The notes beneath the pieces are model-generated. The model was not told the DNA's origin, searched no databases, and saw only the letters and a list, made by a program, of their open reading frames with translations. Positions 31,170-40,955 of a stretch of 64,000 nt of DNA are shown piece after piece; positions within the stretch are counted from its first letter, which is position 1, and each line of letters opens with the position of its first letter. A program made the translations under genes and the position numbers. The stretch comes from Bos javanicus (Eukaryota; Chordata; Mammalia; Artiodactyla; Bovidae), in NCBI RefSeq assembly GCF_032452875.1, contig NC_083880.1, positions 53,084,829 through 53,148,828 of the forward strand. Direction: 5' to 3'.

Positions 31170-32320
31170 CCGGAGTTCACTCAAACTCATATTCCATCGA
31201 GTTGATGATGCCATCCAACCATCTCATCTTCTGTTGTTCCCTTCTCCTTCTGCCCCCAATCCCTCCCAGTATCAGAGTCTTTTCCAATGAGTCAGCTCTT
31301 TGCATGAGGTGGCCAAAGTATTGGAGTTTCAGCTTTAGCATCAGTCCTTCCAATGAACATCCAGGACTAATCTCCTTTAGAATGGACTGGTTGGATCTCC
31401 TTGCAGTCCAAGGGACTCTCAAGAGTCTTCTCCAACACAAAAATTCAAAAGCATCAATTCTTCAGCACTCATCCTTCTTCACAGTCCAACTCTCACATCC
31501 ATACATGACCACAGGAAAAACCATAGCCTTGACTAGACGGACCTTTGTTGGCAAAGTAATGTCTCTGCTTTTGAATATGCTATCTAGGTTGGTCATAACT
31601 TTCCTTCCAAGGAGTAAGTGTCTTTTAATTTCATGGCTGCAATCACCATCTGAAGTGATTTTGGAGCCCCCAAAAATAAAGTCTCCCACTGTTTCCACTG
31701 TTTTCCCATCTATTTCCCCATGAAGTGAAGGGACCAGATGCCATGATCTTAGTTTTCTGAGTGTTGAGTTTTCAGCCAACTTTTCACTCTCCTCTTTCAC
31801 TTTCATCAAGAGGCTTTTTAGTTCCTTTTCACTTTCTATCTGAGGTTATTGATATTTCTCCCGGCAATCTTGATTCCAGCTTGTGCTTCTTCCAGCCCAG
31901 CGTTTCTCATGATGTACTCTGCATAGAAGTTAAATATGCAGGGTGACAATATACAGCCTTGATGTACTCCTTTTCCTATTTGGAACCAGTCTATTGTTCC
32001 ATGTCCAGTTCTAACTGTTGCTTCCTGACCTGCATACAGGTTTCTCAAGAGGCAGGTCAAGTGGTCTGGTATTCCCATCTCTTTCAGAATTTTCCACAGT
32101 TTATTGTGATCCACACAGTCAAAGGCTTTGGCACAGTCAATAAAGCAGAAATGGATGTTTTTCTGGAACTTTCTTGCTTTTTTGATGATCCAGCAGATGT
32201 TAGCAATTTGATCTCTGGTTCCTCTGCCTTTTCTAAAACTAGCTTAAACATCTGGAAGTTTGCAGTTCACGTATTGCTGAAGCCTGGCTTGGAGAATTTT
32301 GAGAATTACTTTACTAGTGT
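31170..32320 (-). pseudogene. BovB reverse transcriptase relic lacking YADD
   Basis: Motif A and the LSPC(I/L)FN motif B are present in 31836-32114. Near 31838 about 25 bases coding the YADD active site are deleted: CTTTTCACTTTCT joins ATCTGAGGTTATTG directly. The C-terminal region continues in 31177-31809 with further shifts. It is catalytically dead. Confidence 0.88.
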
Positions 32321-32323
32321 GTG

Positions 32324-32446
32324 CTACTGCTAAGTCACTTCAGTCGTGTCCGACTCTGTGGGACCCCATAGATGTCAGCCCACCAGGCTCCCCTGTCCCT
32401 GGGATTCTCCAGGCAAGAACACTGGAGTGGGTTGCCATTTCCTTCT
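32324..32446 (-). mobile_element. Bov-A monomer nested in BovB, 9-bp TSD
   Basis: A single Bov-A unit with a short GCTACTGC tail, flanked by TAGTGTGTG at 32315-32323 and 32447-32455. It lies within the coding part of the older BovB, so it gives a relative age. Confidence 0.92.
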
Positions 32447-32697
32447 TAGTGTGTGAGATGAGTGCAATTGTGTGCTAGTTTGGGTATTCTTTGGCATTGC
32501 CCTTCTTTGGGATTGGAATGAAAACTGACCTTTTCCAGTCATGTGACCACTGCTGAGTTTTCCAAATTTGCTGGCATATTGAGTTCAGCACTTTCACAGC
32601 ATCATCTTTCAGGATTTGAAATAGCATGAGGCCTTAGCATGCTCTAAATTACAGGAATTGTAAGTATACATTTGAAAGCTGCCTATGTTTACTTACG

Positions 32698-32898
32698 GGC
32701 TTCCCTGGTGGCTCAGTGATAATGAATTCACCTGCCAAGCAGGAGATGCAGGTTTGATCCCTGGATCAGAAAGATCTGGAGAAGGAAAAGGCAATCCACT
32801 CCAGTATTCTTGCCTGGGAAATCCCATGGACAGAGGAGACTGGCAGGGCTAGAGTCTATGGGGTCAAAAAGAGTCAGACATGACTTAACAATTAAACA
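32698..32898 (+). mobile_element. Bov-tA SINE
   Basis: Head GGGCTTCCCTGGTGGCTCAG, B-box GGTTTGATCCC, body, and end AGTCAGACATGACTTAAC. The TSD is not obvious. Confidence 0.92.
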
Positions 32899-33017
32899 AC
32901 TCTGTATGCTTATGGCTCATATATATGATACAAAGAGAGCAACAAAAATGAGCCTGCAAGATGCCAGCCTTCAGCTGCCTCCCCTTCTAACTCTTTTTTT
33001 TTTTTTTTAACATTAGT

Positions 33018-33645
33018 TAAACAGTGGAAACAGTGTCAGACTTTTTTTTGGAGGGGGGGAGGCTCCAAAATCACTGCAGATGGTGACTGCAGCCACGAAA
33101 TTAAAAGACGCTTACTCCTTGGAAGGAAAGTTGTGTCCAACCTAGATAGCATATTGAAAAGCAGAGACATTACTTTGCCAACAAAGGTCTGTTTAGTCAA
33201 GGCTATGGTTTTTCCTGTGGTCATGTATGGATGTGAGAGTTGGACTGTGAAGAAGGCTGAGCGCTGAAGAATTGATGCTTTTGAACTGTGGTGTTGGAGA
33301 AGACCTTGAGAGTCCCTTGGACTGAAAGGAGATCCAACCAGTCCATTCTGAAGGAGAATAGCCCTGGGATTTCTTTGGAAGGAATGATGCTAAAGCTGAA
33401 ACTCCAGTACTTTGGCCACCTCATTCGAAGAGTTGAGTCATTGGAAAAGACTCTGATTCTGGGAGGGATTGGGGGCAGGAGGAGAAGGGGACAACAGAGG
33501 ATTAGATGGCTGGATGGCATCACCAACTCGATGGACATGAGTCTGAGTGAACTCCAGGAGTTGGTGATGGACAGGGAGGCCTGGTGTGCTGTGATTTATG
33601 GGGTTGCAAAGAGTCAGACAGGACTGAGTGACTGAACTGAACTGA
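33018..33645 (+). mobile_element. BovB LINE, 3' end
   Basis: Begins abruptly after a T tract (32994-33008) at AACAGTGGAAACAGTG and runs to CTGAACTGAACTGACTG. A homopolymer-rich distortion (TTTTTTTTGGAGGGGGGGA) lies at 33041-33060. It belongs to the GGAGGGATTGGGGGCAGG subtype, like 14236 and 20699. Confidence 0.93.
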
Positions 33646-34107
33646 CTGATGGTACATCTATTATAGTCAATGAACCAATATTGATACATTATTATCATCA
33701 GGTCAGTATATTTCTCTCCGTGGGTTCTTGCCTCATTGTAACAAAGATTTGGAATGATGGACTAATTACAGCTCAGACAGGATTCCTAGGCTCCTGTGTT
33801 ATCATAGCAAGGATTCAAAACAACAGACTAGTTACAGCTCAGTTACAGCTCAAGCAGATAAATCCTTTATTAAAAAGAGCAGAGTACACTCCTGTGACAT
33901 GGAAGTGGGCTGACCTGGAAGGAGCGGCCTGAACTGGCTCTTAAACCTGCCTACTTCTCTATCCTCACCACCACGTGCCAAAACAGGCACCATCATCTCT
34001 TATCTTTTACCTGTAAAGGCCTTCTAATTGTCCTCCAACCCGAACTATTCCTTCTTGATAGCAAATGTGTTATTTTTAAAAGGTATTATTCATTAAAAAA
34101 AAAAATA
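33646..34107. other. Unassigned; possible reversed LTR fragment
   Basis: 33655-33700 resembles an L1 3' scrap (ACCAATATTGATACATTATT). The rest contains TTACAGCTCA three times (33768, 33833 and 33844) and a TTTATTAAAA segment that would be a polyadenylation-like signal in reverse. I cannot name it. Confidence 0.3.
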
Positions 34108-34318
34108 GGGTTTCCCTTGTGACTCAGTGGTAAAGAATCTGCCTGCTAATGCAGGAGACACAGGTTTGATCCCTGACTTGGGAAGATGCCCTGGAGAAGG
34201 AAATGGCAACCCGCTCCAGTATTCTTGCCTGGAGAATTCCATGGACAGAGGAGCCTGGTGGGCTACAGTCCATGGGGTTGCAGGGTCAGACACAACTGAG
34301 TGACTGAGCACACACACA
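34108..34318 (+). mobile_element. Bov-tA SINE
   Basis: Follows a run of A residues (34096-34106). Head GGGTTTCCCTTGTGACTCAG, B-box GGTTTGATCCC, end ACACAACTGAGTGACTGAG with a short CA tail. Confidence 0.92.
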
Positions 34319-34324
34319 TCCATA

Positions 34325-34905
34325 GAAAATAAAATTCACTGAACACTAAATAGTGTGCAGTTCTGTGAATTTTTACAAACACACAGAGTCAGGTAACTGC
34401 CACTATAGTCAAGATATAAAACGGTTCTGTCAAGCCAATATGTTCCCCTATGATCCTTTTCAGTCAACCCCACCCTCTTCCCTTACTCCCTGGCAGCCAC
34501 TGATCCTTTTTCTATCCATGTAGTTATGGCTTTTCTGAAGTATCCTGTAAATAGAATAATATGGTAAGTACTCTTCTGAGTCTGTTTCATTCAGTATAAT
34601 TCTTATGAGATTCATCCATGTTTTCGTGTGTATTTTTGCAGCTGAGGAGCATGCCATTGAAAGGCTGTCTGTGGTTAGTTAATCCCTTGATCAGTAAATG
34701 GGCATCTGGATTGCGTCCAGTGTTTGGTGATTATATATATATAAAACTACTGCAAACATTCATCTCTATTATTTTTTTGGTGTGTGTGAACATGTGTTTA
34801 ATTTCACCTGGTAAATACCTAGAGGGATTTCTGGGCTACATAGTAAGAGTATTTTTATCTTCATATAAAACTGTCAAACTGCTTTTCTTATTTTTTGTTT
34901 ATTTA
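34325..34905 (-). mobile_element. L1 relic, reversed
   Basis: Reversed 3' UTR (GTGCAGTTCTGTGAATTTTT) and ORF2 end (GAGATTCATCCATGTTTTCG, then GTAAATACCTAGAGGGATTT). It is parallel to the L1 at 9465 and 55586. Confidence 0.78.
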
Positions 34906-35035
34906 TTTACACTGAAGTATAATTGACCTACACCATTATATTAATTTCAAGTGTACAGTGTAATGATTTTCAAAGTATTAATAGTTGTGATCATTTGCAC
35001 AGAGTTGTATCAGAGTTCAGTTGCTCCGCATCCTT
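34906..35035 (-). mobile_element. L1 3' terminus, reversed (separate copy)
   Basis: ACACTGAAGTATAATTGACC then TAATTTCAAGTGTACAGTG is the extreme L1 3' end. It lies on the wrong side of the preceding L1 to be part of it. Confidence 0.6.
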
Positions 35036-35084
35036 ACCAGCTCTTGGAATGTTCTACTGTTTTTTTTTAAGAGGATTTTTTCAA

Positions 35085-35595
35085 AAATTCCGATTTGATC
35101 ACTTTACACTCCTGCTGAAATCTTTTATTGCTTCTTATCACTCAAAATTCTCAAAGAGGCCTTAAATATTCTATACTTTTGCTGTAGAATATTTTTGCTA
35201 AGGTCAGGCTTGTTCTCAGACCAAACATTACTTCCTCACCTGTCTTTTACCCCATATATCAGACTGCTGCTGCTGCTGCTAAGTTGCTTCAGTCGTGTCC
35301 GACTCTGTGCAACCCCACAGACGGCAGCCTACCAGGCTCCTCTGTCCATGGGATTTTCCAGGCAAGAGTACTGGAGTGGGGTGCCAGTGCCTTCTCCAAT
35401 ATATCAGACTAGGTCCCTTTATGTCATCATGTTTGCATCACAATTATAATAAGAAAATTAACTTTGTAACTAGACATGGAATATTCATCTTCTTCTTTAA
35501 AACATCAGCCCCATGAGGGCAGGTCATGATCACTGTCATCACTGTATCTGAAGGGCTAGAACAGAGCCTACACATAGTAGGTTCTTAATAAGAGT
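35085..35595 (+). mobile_element. L2 LINE 3' end, split by Bov-A
   Basis: CACTCCTGCTGAAATCTTTTA, and after the SINE the terminal CCATGAGGGCAGGTCATGAT then GCCTACACATAGTAGGTTCTT, are typical L2 3' sequence. Interrupted at 35266-35398. Confidence 0.65.
35266..35398 (-). mobile_element. Bov-A monomer, 12-bp TSD
   Basis: ATATATCAGACT is at 35254-35265 and 35399-35410. One Bov-A unit with a TGC-repeat (tail complement) on the left and GGGGTGCCAGTGCCTTCTCC on the right. The right end is the Bov-A2 left end and the tail is the Bov-A2 right end. Confidence 0.95.
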
Positions 35596-35609
35596 CTCTT
35601 GGGCAAGCG

Positions 35610-35740
35610 ATCTCAGTTAGTTGTCTCCACAACCTTGAATGGGGAAGATGATGATAATCACTTTACGGAAAAGCTCAGACAGGTGTGGTAAAGCTCCCAA
35701 GTCACTCACCTGGAGCCAAGATTTGAGTTCTGGTCATGTG
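35610..35740 (-). repeat. MIR fragment
   Basis: GTGGTAAAGCTCCCAAGTCAC then GGAGCCAAGATTTGAGTTCT is a reversed, eroded MIR core. Confidence 0.5.
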
Positions 35741-36194
35741 GAAGCCATTCCTCTCCCCTCAGTCATCTGGTTTGGAGGTCCTCTGCTCCCAGGTTTATAA
35801 ATTGCTGGGAGGAACCGGAGCCGAGAGAGGAGGAAGCCACCTGCAGAAGTCAGTCAGAGCCTTTCCTCTCTGTTGGAGTTCCCTTTACTATAAAGATATG
35901 CATGTTTCCAAAGCCAGTGAACTAAACTGTTAAACTAGCAGGGGACTACCTTACCTCCCCAGGGACATTTTCCTAAGGACTTCCAGGAAGACAAAGCAGG
36001 TAGAATGGGCCAACAACAGGCTTGTCATTTCCCTGACTTCGGTGGCTCTGCACAACAACCCTGTGTTTTCACCCATTTCATCCATTTTACACTTTACAAT
36101 GGCTCAGGCGCAGAGAAAGACCCATCTGAGTCATCGCCACTGCAACTATGTTTGTCTGTCTTAGAGAGTCACCATGAGGGTGTTTTAGGAGGCA
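35741..36194. other. Low-copy block with a TATA-like box
   Basis: TTTATAAAT at 35794-35802 is followed by purine-rich GAGCCGAGAGAGGAGGAAGC. No first exon or downstream gene is evident. Confidence 0.3.
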
Positions 36195-36400
36195 TGCTTA
36201 CAGCTCTCAGATTTTATCGTGTATCAGTGTCACCCAGAGGGTCTGTTAAAGCCCAAATCTGTGGCCCCCACCCCCAGAGCATCTAATTAGTGGGTCTGGG
36301 TAGGGCCTGAGAATTTGCATTTCTAACAAGTTGCCTTGTTAGAAACGAGCTTGGTAAAGCTGGGATGGGAACACACTTTGAGGATCACAGTCTTATGGTA
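36195..36400 (+). mobile_element. MER5A DNA transposon relic
   Basis: CCCCCACCCCCAGAGCATCTA, GGGTAGGGCCTGAGAATTTGC and the terminal ACACTTTGAGGATCAC match MER5A. An internal perfect hairpin at 36320-36345 replaces expected sequence. Confidence 0.85.
36320..36345. repeat. Perfect short hairpin inside MER5A
   Basis: TTTCTAACAAG (36320-36330), loop TTGC, CTTGTTAGAAA (36335-36345): 11-base arms without mismatch. Confidence 0.95.
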
Positions 36401-36491
36401 TACTTATTTCTTTAGGCTAGTGGGGACTCTCATGGCCCCTGGAGCCCCACTAATAATAATAATCCAACATTTTATTTAGCAATTACTATGT

Positions 36492-37150
36492 TGTTCAGTT
36501 GCTCAGTTGTGTCTGACTCTTTGTAACTGCATGGACTGCAACACACCAGACTTCCCTGTCTTTCATCATCTCCCAGAGCTTGCTCAAACTCATGTCCACT
36601 GAGTTGGTGATGATACCCAACCATCTTATCCTCCTCTTGCCTTCAATCTTTCCCAGCATCGGGGTCTTTTCCAATGAGTCAGTTCTTCGAATCAGGTGGC
36701 CAAAGTATTGGAGCTTCAGCTTCAGCATCAGTCCTTCCAGTGATTATTCAGGGTTGATTTCCTTTCAAATCGACTTGTTTGATCTCCTTGCAGTCCAAGG
36801 GATTCTCAAGAGTCTTCTCAAACACCACAGTTCAAAAGCATCAGTTCTTCAGTCTTCTTTATGGTCCAGCTCTCACATCTATTTACGACTCCTGGAAAAA
36901 CCATAGCTTTGACTATACAGACATTTGTTGGCAAAGTAATGTCTCTGCTTTTTAATAGCTGTCTAGGTTTGTCATAGCTTTTTTTCCAAGGAGCAAGCAT
37001 CTTTTAATTTCATGGCTGCAGTCACCATCTACAGTGATTTTGGAGCCCAATAGAATAAAATCTGTCACTGCTTCCATTGTTTCCTCATGTATTTGCCATG
37101 ACGTGATGGGACCGGATGCCATGATCTTAGGTTTTTGAATGTTGAGTTTT
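36492..37150 (-). mobile_element. BovB LINE, 3' end, 11-bp TSD in MIR
   Basis: AATTACTATGT is at 36481-36491 and 37151-37161. The tail reads GTTCAGTTGCTCAG (complement CTGAGCAACTGAAC), an older-looking type without the CTGAA repeat. Small gaps occur throughout. Confidence 0.93.
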
Positions 37151-37154
37151 AATT

Positions 37155-37256
37155 ACTATGTACTTGTACTGTTGTACTGTACTATGTACTATGTACTATG
37201 TACTAAGTTCTATGTACAGTACCATGTACTATGTACTAAGTACTATGTACTGTTCT
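37155..37256. repeat. (TACTATG)n heptamer array
   Basis: Repeated TACTATG / TACTAAG / TTCTATG units, roughly a dozen. They appear to have grown from the TSD word ACTATGTA at the BovB 5' junction. Confidence 0.9.
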
Positions 37257-37568
37257 TATGATGTCACACACAATGACTCACTCAAACACACCACATCCAC
37301 ATCCACATGGGGAAACCGAGGTACAGCTATGTTAGGTAACTTGCTCAAGGTTGTATCACCTGTAAGAACTGGAAGCAAGCTTGGGATACAGGCAGTCTGA
37401 CTCCGAAGTCCACATCCATGAGGCCCACACTCTAGTCCCACGCTCATTAGTACCTCTCTTTCCACTAAGACTGAGGGGTCAGTCCTACTCAAGTACTCTT
37501 CAGGGCACAAGCCAGAGGCCGTGTTCATTATTTGGTTTACAACTATCCTCCCACCCTGCTTAGTTCCT

Positions 37569-37834
37569 GATGCTGCTGCTACTGCTAAGTCACATCAGTC
37601 GTGTCCAACTCTGTGCGACCCCGTAGATGGCAGCCCACCAGGCTCCCACATCCCTGGGATTCTCCAGGCAAGAACACTGGAGTGGGTTGCCATTTCCTTC
37701 TCCAATGCATGAAAGTGAAGTTGCTCAGTCGTGTCCGACCCTTAGCGATCCCGTGGACTGCAGCCTACAAGGCTCCTCCATCCATGGGAGTTTCCAGGCA
37801 AGAGTACTGGAGTGGGTCGCCAGTGCCTTCTCCA
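37569..37834 (-). mobile_element. Bov-A2 SINE, 11-bp TSD
   Basis: GCTTAGTTCCT is at 37558-37568 and 37835-37845. Full dimer; the linker is shortened (ATGAAAGTGAAGTTGC, lacking one GTGAAA unit). Confidence 0.95.
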
Positions 37835-37845
37835 GCTTAGTTCCT

Positions 37846-38440
37846 AGACTGCATTTAAATGGAGTGTGAACTTTCCTCAATTCTCAAGGAAGTGACTGTT
37901 GACACGTCTGTGGGCATTTGGGGAGCCAATCTCTGGTCTAATGCTACTTGTTGATAACTCCTCAGCTAGATGCAGTTAGCAATTATACCCTGTCAGAGGT
38001 TTATAAATAGCTTCTTCCTTGGAGTTAGTGGGTCTGGAAGGCCAAGGTGTCTTGAAGAGGATTGTGTAGAGACAAGCTGGCAATGACGTCAGAGGGCCAG
38101 GAGAACAAAGCTTTATATTGAACAGTGACCAAAAATAACTCTTCTATGCTTTGGAACTTCAAGATAGTGCAGAAAAAAATTGCAGATGTCAACTTTCCTG
38201 AGGTTTTTATGAGTGGCAAAACGTGGCACATTTAGTCACATAATCCCAGAGAACAGAGGGAAGTGCAATGTCAGAGCTGGAGAGAGCCCTAAGAATCTAT
38301 GAGCCAGCCCCTTCCTATCCTGTGATAAATCTGAGGTCCAGTGAGGTCAGATGCTATCTAAGGTCACACAGCAAGTCAGTTGTCTTGGCTTTCCATCCAG
38401 TCACTAAACAGACTCAGGGACCTGGGAGGTAAAATGCATG
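37846..38440. other. Low-copy; old MIR-like segment at the right
   Basis: 38255-38390 (GTCAGAGCTGGAGAGAGCCC, then GGTCACACAGCAAGTCAG) resembles an ancient reversed SINE-like repeat. 37846-38250 shows nothing I can name. Confidence 0.4.
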
Positions 38441-38549
38441 TCTTGCCTGGAGAATCCCAGGGACAGGGGAGCCTGGTGGGCTGTCGTCTCTGGGGTCGCA
38501 CAGAATCGGACACAACTGAAGCGACTTAGCAGCAGCAGCAGCAGCAGCA
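38441..38549 (+). mobile_element. Bov-A SINE, 5'-truncated, long AGC tail
   Basis: Only the last part of a unit remains (TTGCCTGGAGAATCCCAGGG to GAAGCGACTT), with about seven AGC units (38528-38549). No clear TSD. Confidence 0.88.
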
Positions 38550-38664
38550 GGCAAAGGCAGGCATGCAGAAAAGGTGGACTTACAGAAGAGACCAGTTTTG
38601 TCTTACTCTGTCCAACCTGCATAGTCATCAGAGGGGATATGTCTAATGTATACATTATTCAGGT

Positions 38665-39230
38665 TGTTTCCTGTTTAAAAGCTTTCAATGGCTTCCCATT
38701 GGACAGGATGAAAATAAAATTCTTATGGAATGGATAAAGTTCAAGTTCACACAGGGCAGTATAGCATGGTGGTTAAAAGCATGAACTCTATAGTTAGAGA
38801 GACCTGGGTTCAAGTCTTGACTTTGCCATTTTAGCTATGTAACCTTTAGTAAGTTATTAAATCACATGCTCAGCTTTCTCAGCTGCAAATTAGGGTAAAA
38901 GTAGCAATTAGTCTCACATATTTGAGAGGTTAAGATGAGAGGATACAAGTAAAAGCAGCTAGCAAAGAGCTTGACTCATAGCATTCATTGCTACTAATAT
39001 CACCATTAATCATTCTGTCTATGGCATTCAAAGACCCTCCATGACTTGGTCCTAGCCTACCTTTTCTATCTTGTCTTTTTTCCTGCTTCCTTATCACCTG
39101 TAGGAAGGAACTGATACAGCACTAGGCTCTCTGTTCTGTCTTGAAAGCCCTTTATTCTCCTGGCCTTTAAGACTTGGCTCAAGTGTCTCCTTCCCTCATA
39201 GATATTTCCTGACTCCTAGACGGTGTTATG
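38665..39230 (+). mobile_element. L2 LINE 3' region split by MIR
   Basis: AAAAGCTTTCAATGGCTTCC on the left, and CCCTCCATGACTTGGTCCTAG, CTTGGCTCAAGTGTCTCCTTC on the right, are consecutive L2 segments. A MIR (38755-38990) separates them. Confidence 0.75.
38755..38990 (+). repeat. MIR SINE nested in L2
   Basis: Unusually complete: GCAGTATAGCATGGTGGTTAA head with AGACCTGGGTTCAAG B-box, core TAAGTTATTAAATCACATGC, tail AGCTTGACTCATAGCATTCA. Confidence 0.85.
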
Positions 39231-39264
39231 AGCTTCCTCATAAAGAAAAAGTCTATCACAGAAA

Positions 39265-39470
39265 CTGACCACACAGGTTAAGAACAGAAGCTTGGAGTTT
39301 TTAGCAGTCTGAGTCCTGATTCTGCCAGCTACTTGCTGTATATCTTGGAGCAGCTCTGTAAGCTCTAGTTCCTTTTCGAATAATATTAATGACCTCAGGA
39401 CATTTGTGAAATGATCTCTGTAAAGGGCCTAACACTGGTTTTGGCACATAGCAAGTACTGAACTATAGTA
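39265..39470 (+). repeat. MIR SINE
   Basis: GAGTCCTGATTCTGCCAGCT then TGAAATGATCTCTGTAAAGGG then GGCACATAGCAAGTACTGA fit MIR. Confidence 0.75.
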
Positions 39471-39604
39471 TTTATCAACTACCATTAAGTAGATGTTTTA
39501 ACGAGGAGCAACAGAGCTGTTAAGTACTTGGCTGCACTTTGTTGCACTTTACCCTGGGCTACTGTCATGAGCTTATAAGTACAAAGCAAGTCTGTGCCTC
39601 TGTC

Positions 39605-39845
39605 CACATATCTTCCATCCATCCATCTCCTCACCATCAATTTATCTTTCAACTACCCTACTATCCATCCACCTACCATTCTTCCAGCCCCCATCCACCC
39701 ATCCATCCACTCTACGTCTATCTAGCCACCATCCATCCATCTATCTACCATCCTTCATCTCTCCTCTACATCCTATTCATGTTCCATCTATCTCTTCACA
39801 ATCTACCCACCACACACCATCTATCCATCCTTCCATCCTCTCCAC
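39605..39845. repeat. Degenerate (ATCC)n array
   Basis: About 240 bases of CCATCCATC / CTATCTA / CCACC units with many substitutions. The 104-codon plus frame over it (39539-39853) merely reads the repeat. Confidence 0.92.
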
Positions 39846-40117
39846 CAATATAGGATGGGCAGCTGTTATGCTTCAGAACTTGTGAGGATGTAGAGAGAAA
39901 TCAGTGAAGACAATGGGATGTCATAGAAAGATTAGGAGCTTTGGCATCAGGTAGATCTGAATTCTAGACCAGGCCAATTCCATGATCTCTAACATTACTT
40001 TCCTGCGAGAGTTCGGCAGGACACATCTCAAAACATGTTTGTAACAGTTGTCTTTGTATTCACCTGAGCATCAGCATGAGATTGATTCTAGGCTGATTCC
40101 CAGTTAGAGATGAATTA
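39846..40117. other. No recognised feature
   Basis: Short low-copy stretch, possibly with MIR traces near 39930. Confidence 0.35.
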
Positions 40118-40129
40118 GTTTCCATTCTC

Positions 40130-40406
40130 TGGAGAAGGCAATGGCACCCCACTCCAGCACTCTTGCCTGGAAAATCCCATGGACAGAGGAGCCTGGTAGG
40201 CTACAGTCCATGGGGTCTCGAAGAGTCGGACACGACTGAGCGACTTCACTTTCACTTTTCACTTTCATGCATTGGAGAAGGAAATGGCAACTTACTCCAG
40301 TGTTCTTGCCTGGAGAATCCCAGGAACGGGAGAGCCTGGTGGGCTGCCGTCTATGGGGTCGCACAGAGTCGGACACAACTGAAGTGACGCAGCAGCAGCA
40401 GCAGCT
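40130..40406 (+). mobile_element. Bov-A2 SINE, full, 12-bp TSD
   Basis: GTTTCCATTCTC is at 40118-40129 and 40407-40418. It starts GGAGAAGGCAATGGCACCCC, has both units and linker, and ends in AGC repeats. Confidence 0.96.
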
Positions 40407-40418
40407 GTTTCCATTCTC

Positions 40419-40694
40419 ACTCTGTGGAGCTCACTCCAACGCCTACTATTTGCATGAGCATCAGTGCTACCTCAAAACATCTTTTATAGGGGACTCCTTT
40501 TTAATTGCTTGCATTATTGTTTTGCTTCCTGCTGCATTTTGCCCTAATTTGCATTTGCCCTTCCCCTAATCTAAAGGTGAGATCCTTAAGAGCAGGGCAG
40601 TTTTCTTGCCTCTGTGTCTATCTCCGTGTCTAACACCACATGCAGATCTCCCCGATTGCTCGTCCACCTCTGTCACCCCAGGACTGTCTGTAAG
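40419..40694. other. Possible L2 end, otherwise nothing seen
   Basis: GATCCTTAAGAGCAGGGCAG (40581) hints at an L2 3' end. Confidence 0.35.
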
Positions 40695-40955
40695 AACAAT
40701 AATAGTAATAGCTATTGTTTATTGAGCCCTTGCTGTGTGCCAGGTTTTGCTATTGCATTCATTATTTCATTTGAGCTTATGACAACACTATGAAGAAAGT
40801 ACTTTTCACCTGACTTGATAGATCAGGGAACTGAGGCTCAAAGAAAGAGTCCCCAAGATTACAAAGCTGCTACCTGTCAGCACCAAGAGTGATTACAGGC
40901 AGTCTGACGCCAGAGCCCACGCTTCCCTCTGCGACACTGCACTATCCTCTCTGCT
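40695..40955 (-). repeat. MIR SINE
   Basis: TAGCTATTGTTTATTGAGCCC, GTGTGCCAGGTTTTGC, GGGAACTGAGGCTCAAAGAA and GGCAGTCTGACGCCAGAGCC are a near-complete reversed MIR. Confidence 0.85.

Larger units (their letters stand above)
31083..32625 (-). mobile_element. BovB LINE, 5'-truncated, 10-bp TSD
   Basis: ATGAGGCCTT occurs at 31073-31082 and 32626-32635. The copy runs from the reverse transcriptase upstream region (near 32625) to the CTGAA-type tail (31083). A Bov-A monomer is nested at 32324-32446. Confidence 0.95.
36455..37440 (-). repeat. MIR SINE split by BovB and a heptamer array
   Basis: Left part CCAACATTTTATTTAGCAATTA and right part GGTAACTTGCTCAAGGTTG then CAGGCAGTCTGACTCCGAAG are one reversed MIR. 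It was interrupted by BovB (36492-37150) and then by a (TACTATG)n expansion (37155-37256). Confidence 0.75.

Noticed and set aside
31073..31723. 216-codon plus-strand frame
   Set aside because: It is antisense to BovB. Antisense BovB frames recur in every copy (3306-3875, 7452-7829, 23430-23807) because codon choice leaves few stops there.
39539..39853. 104-codon frame rich in Pro, His and Ser as a low-complexity protein
   Set aside because: It reads directly across the degenerate ATCC array.
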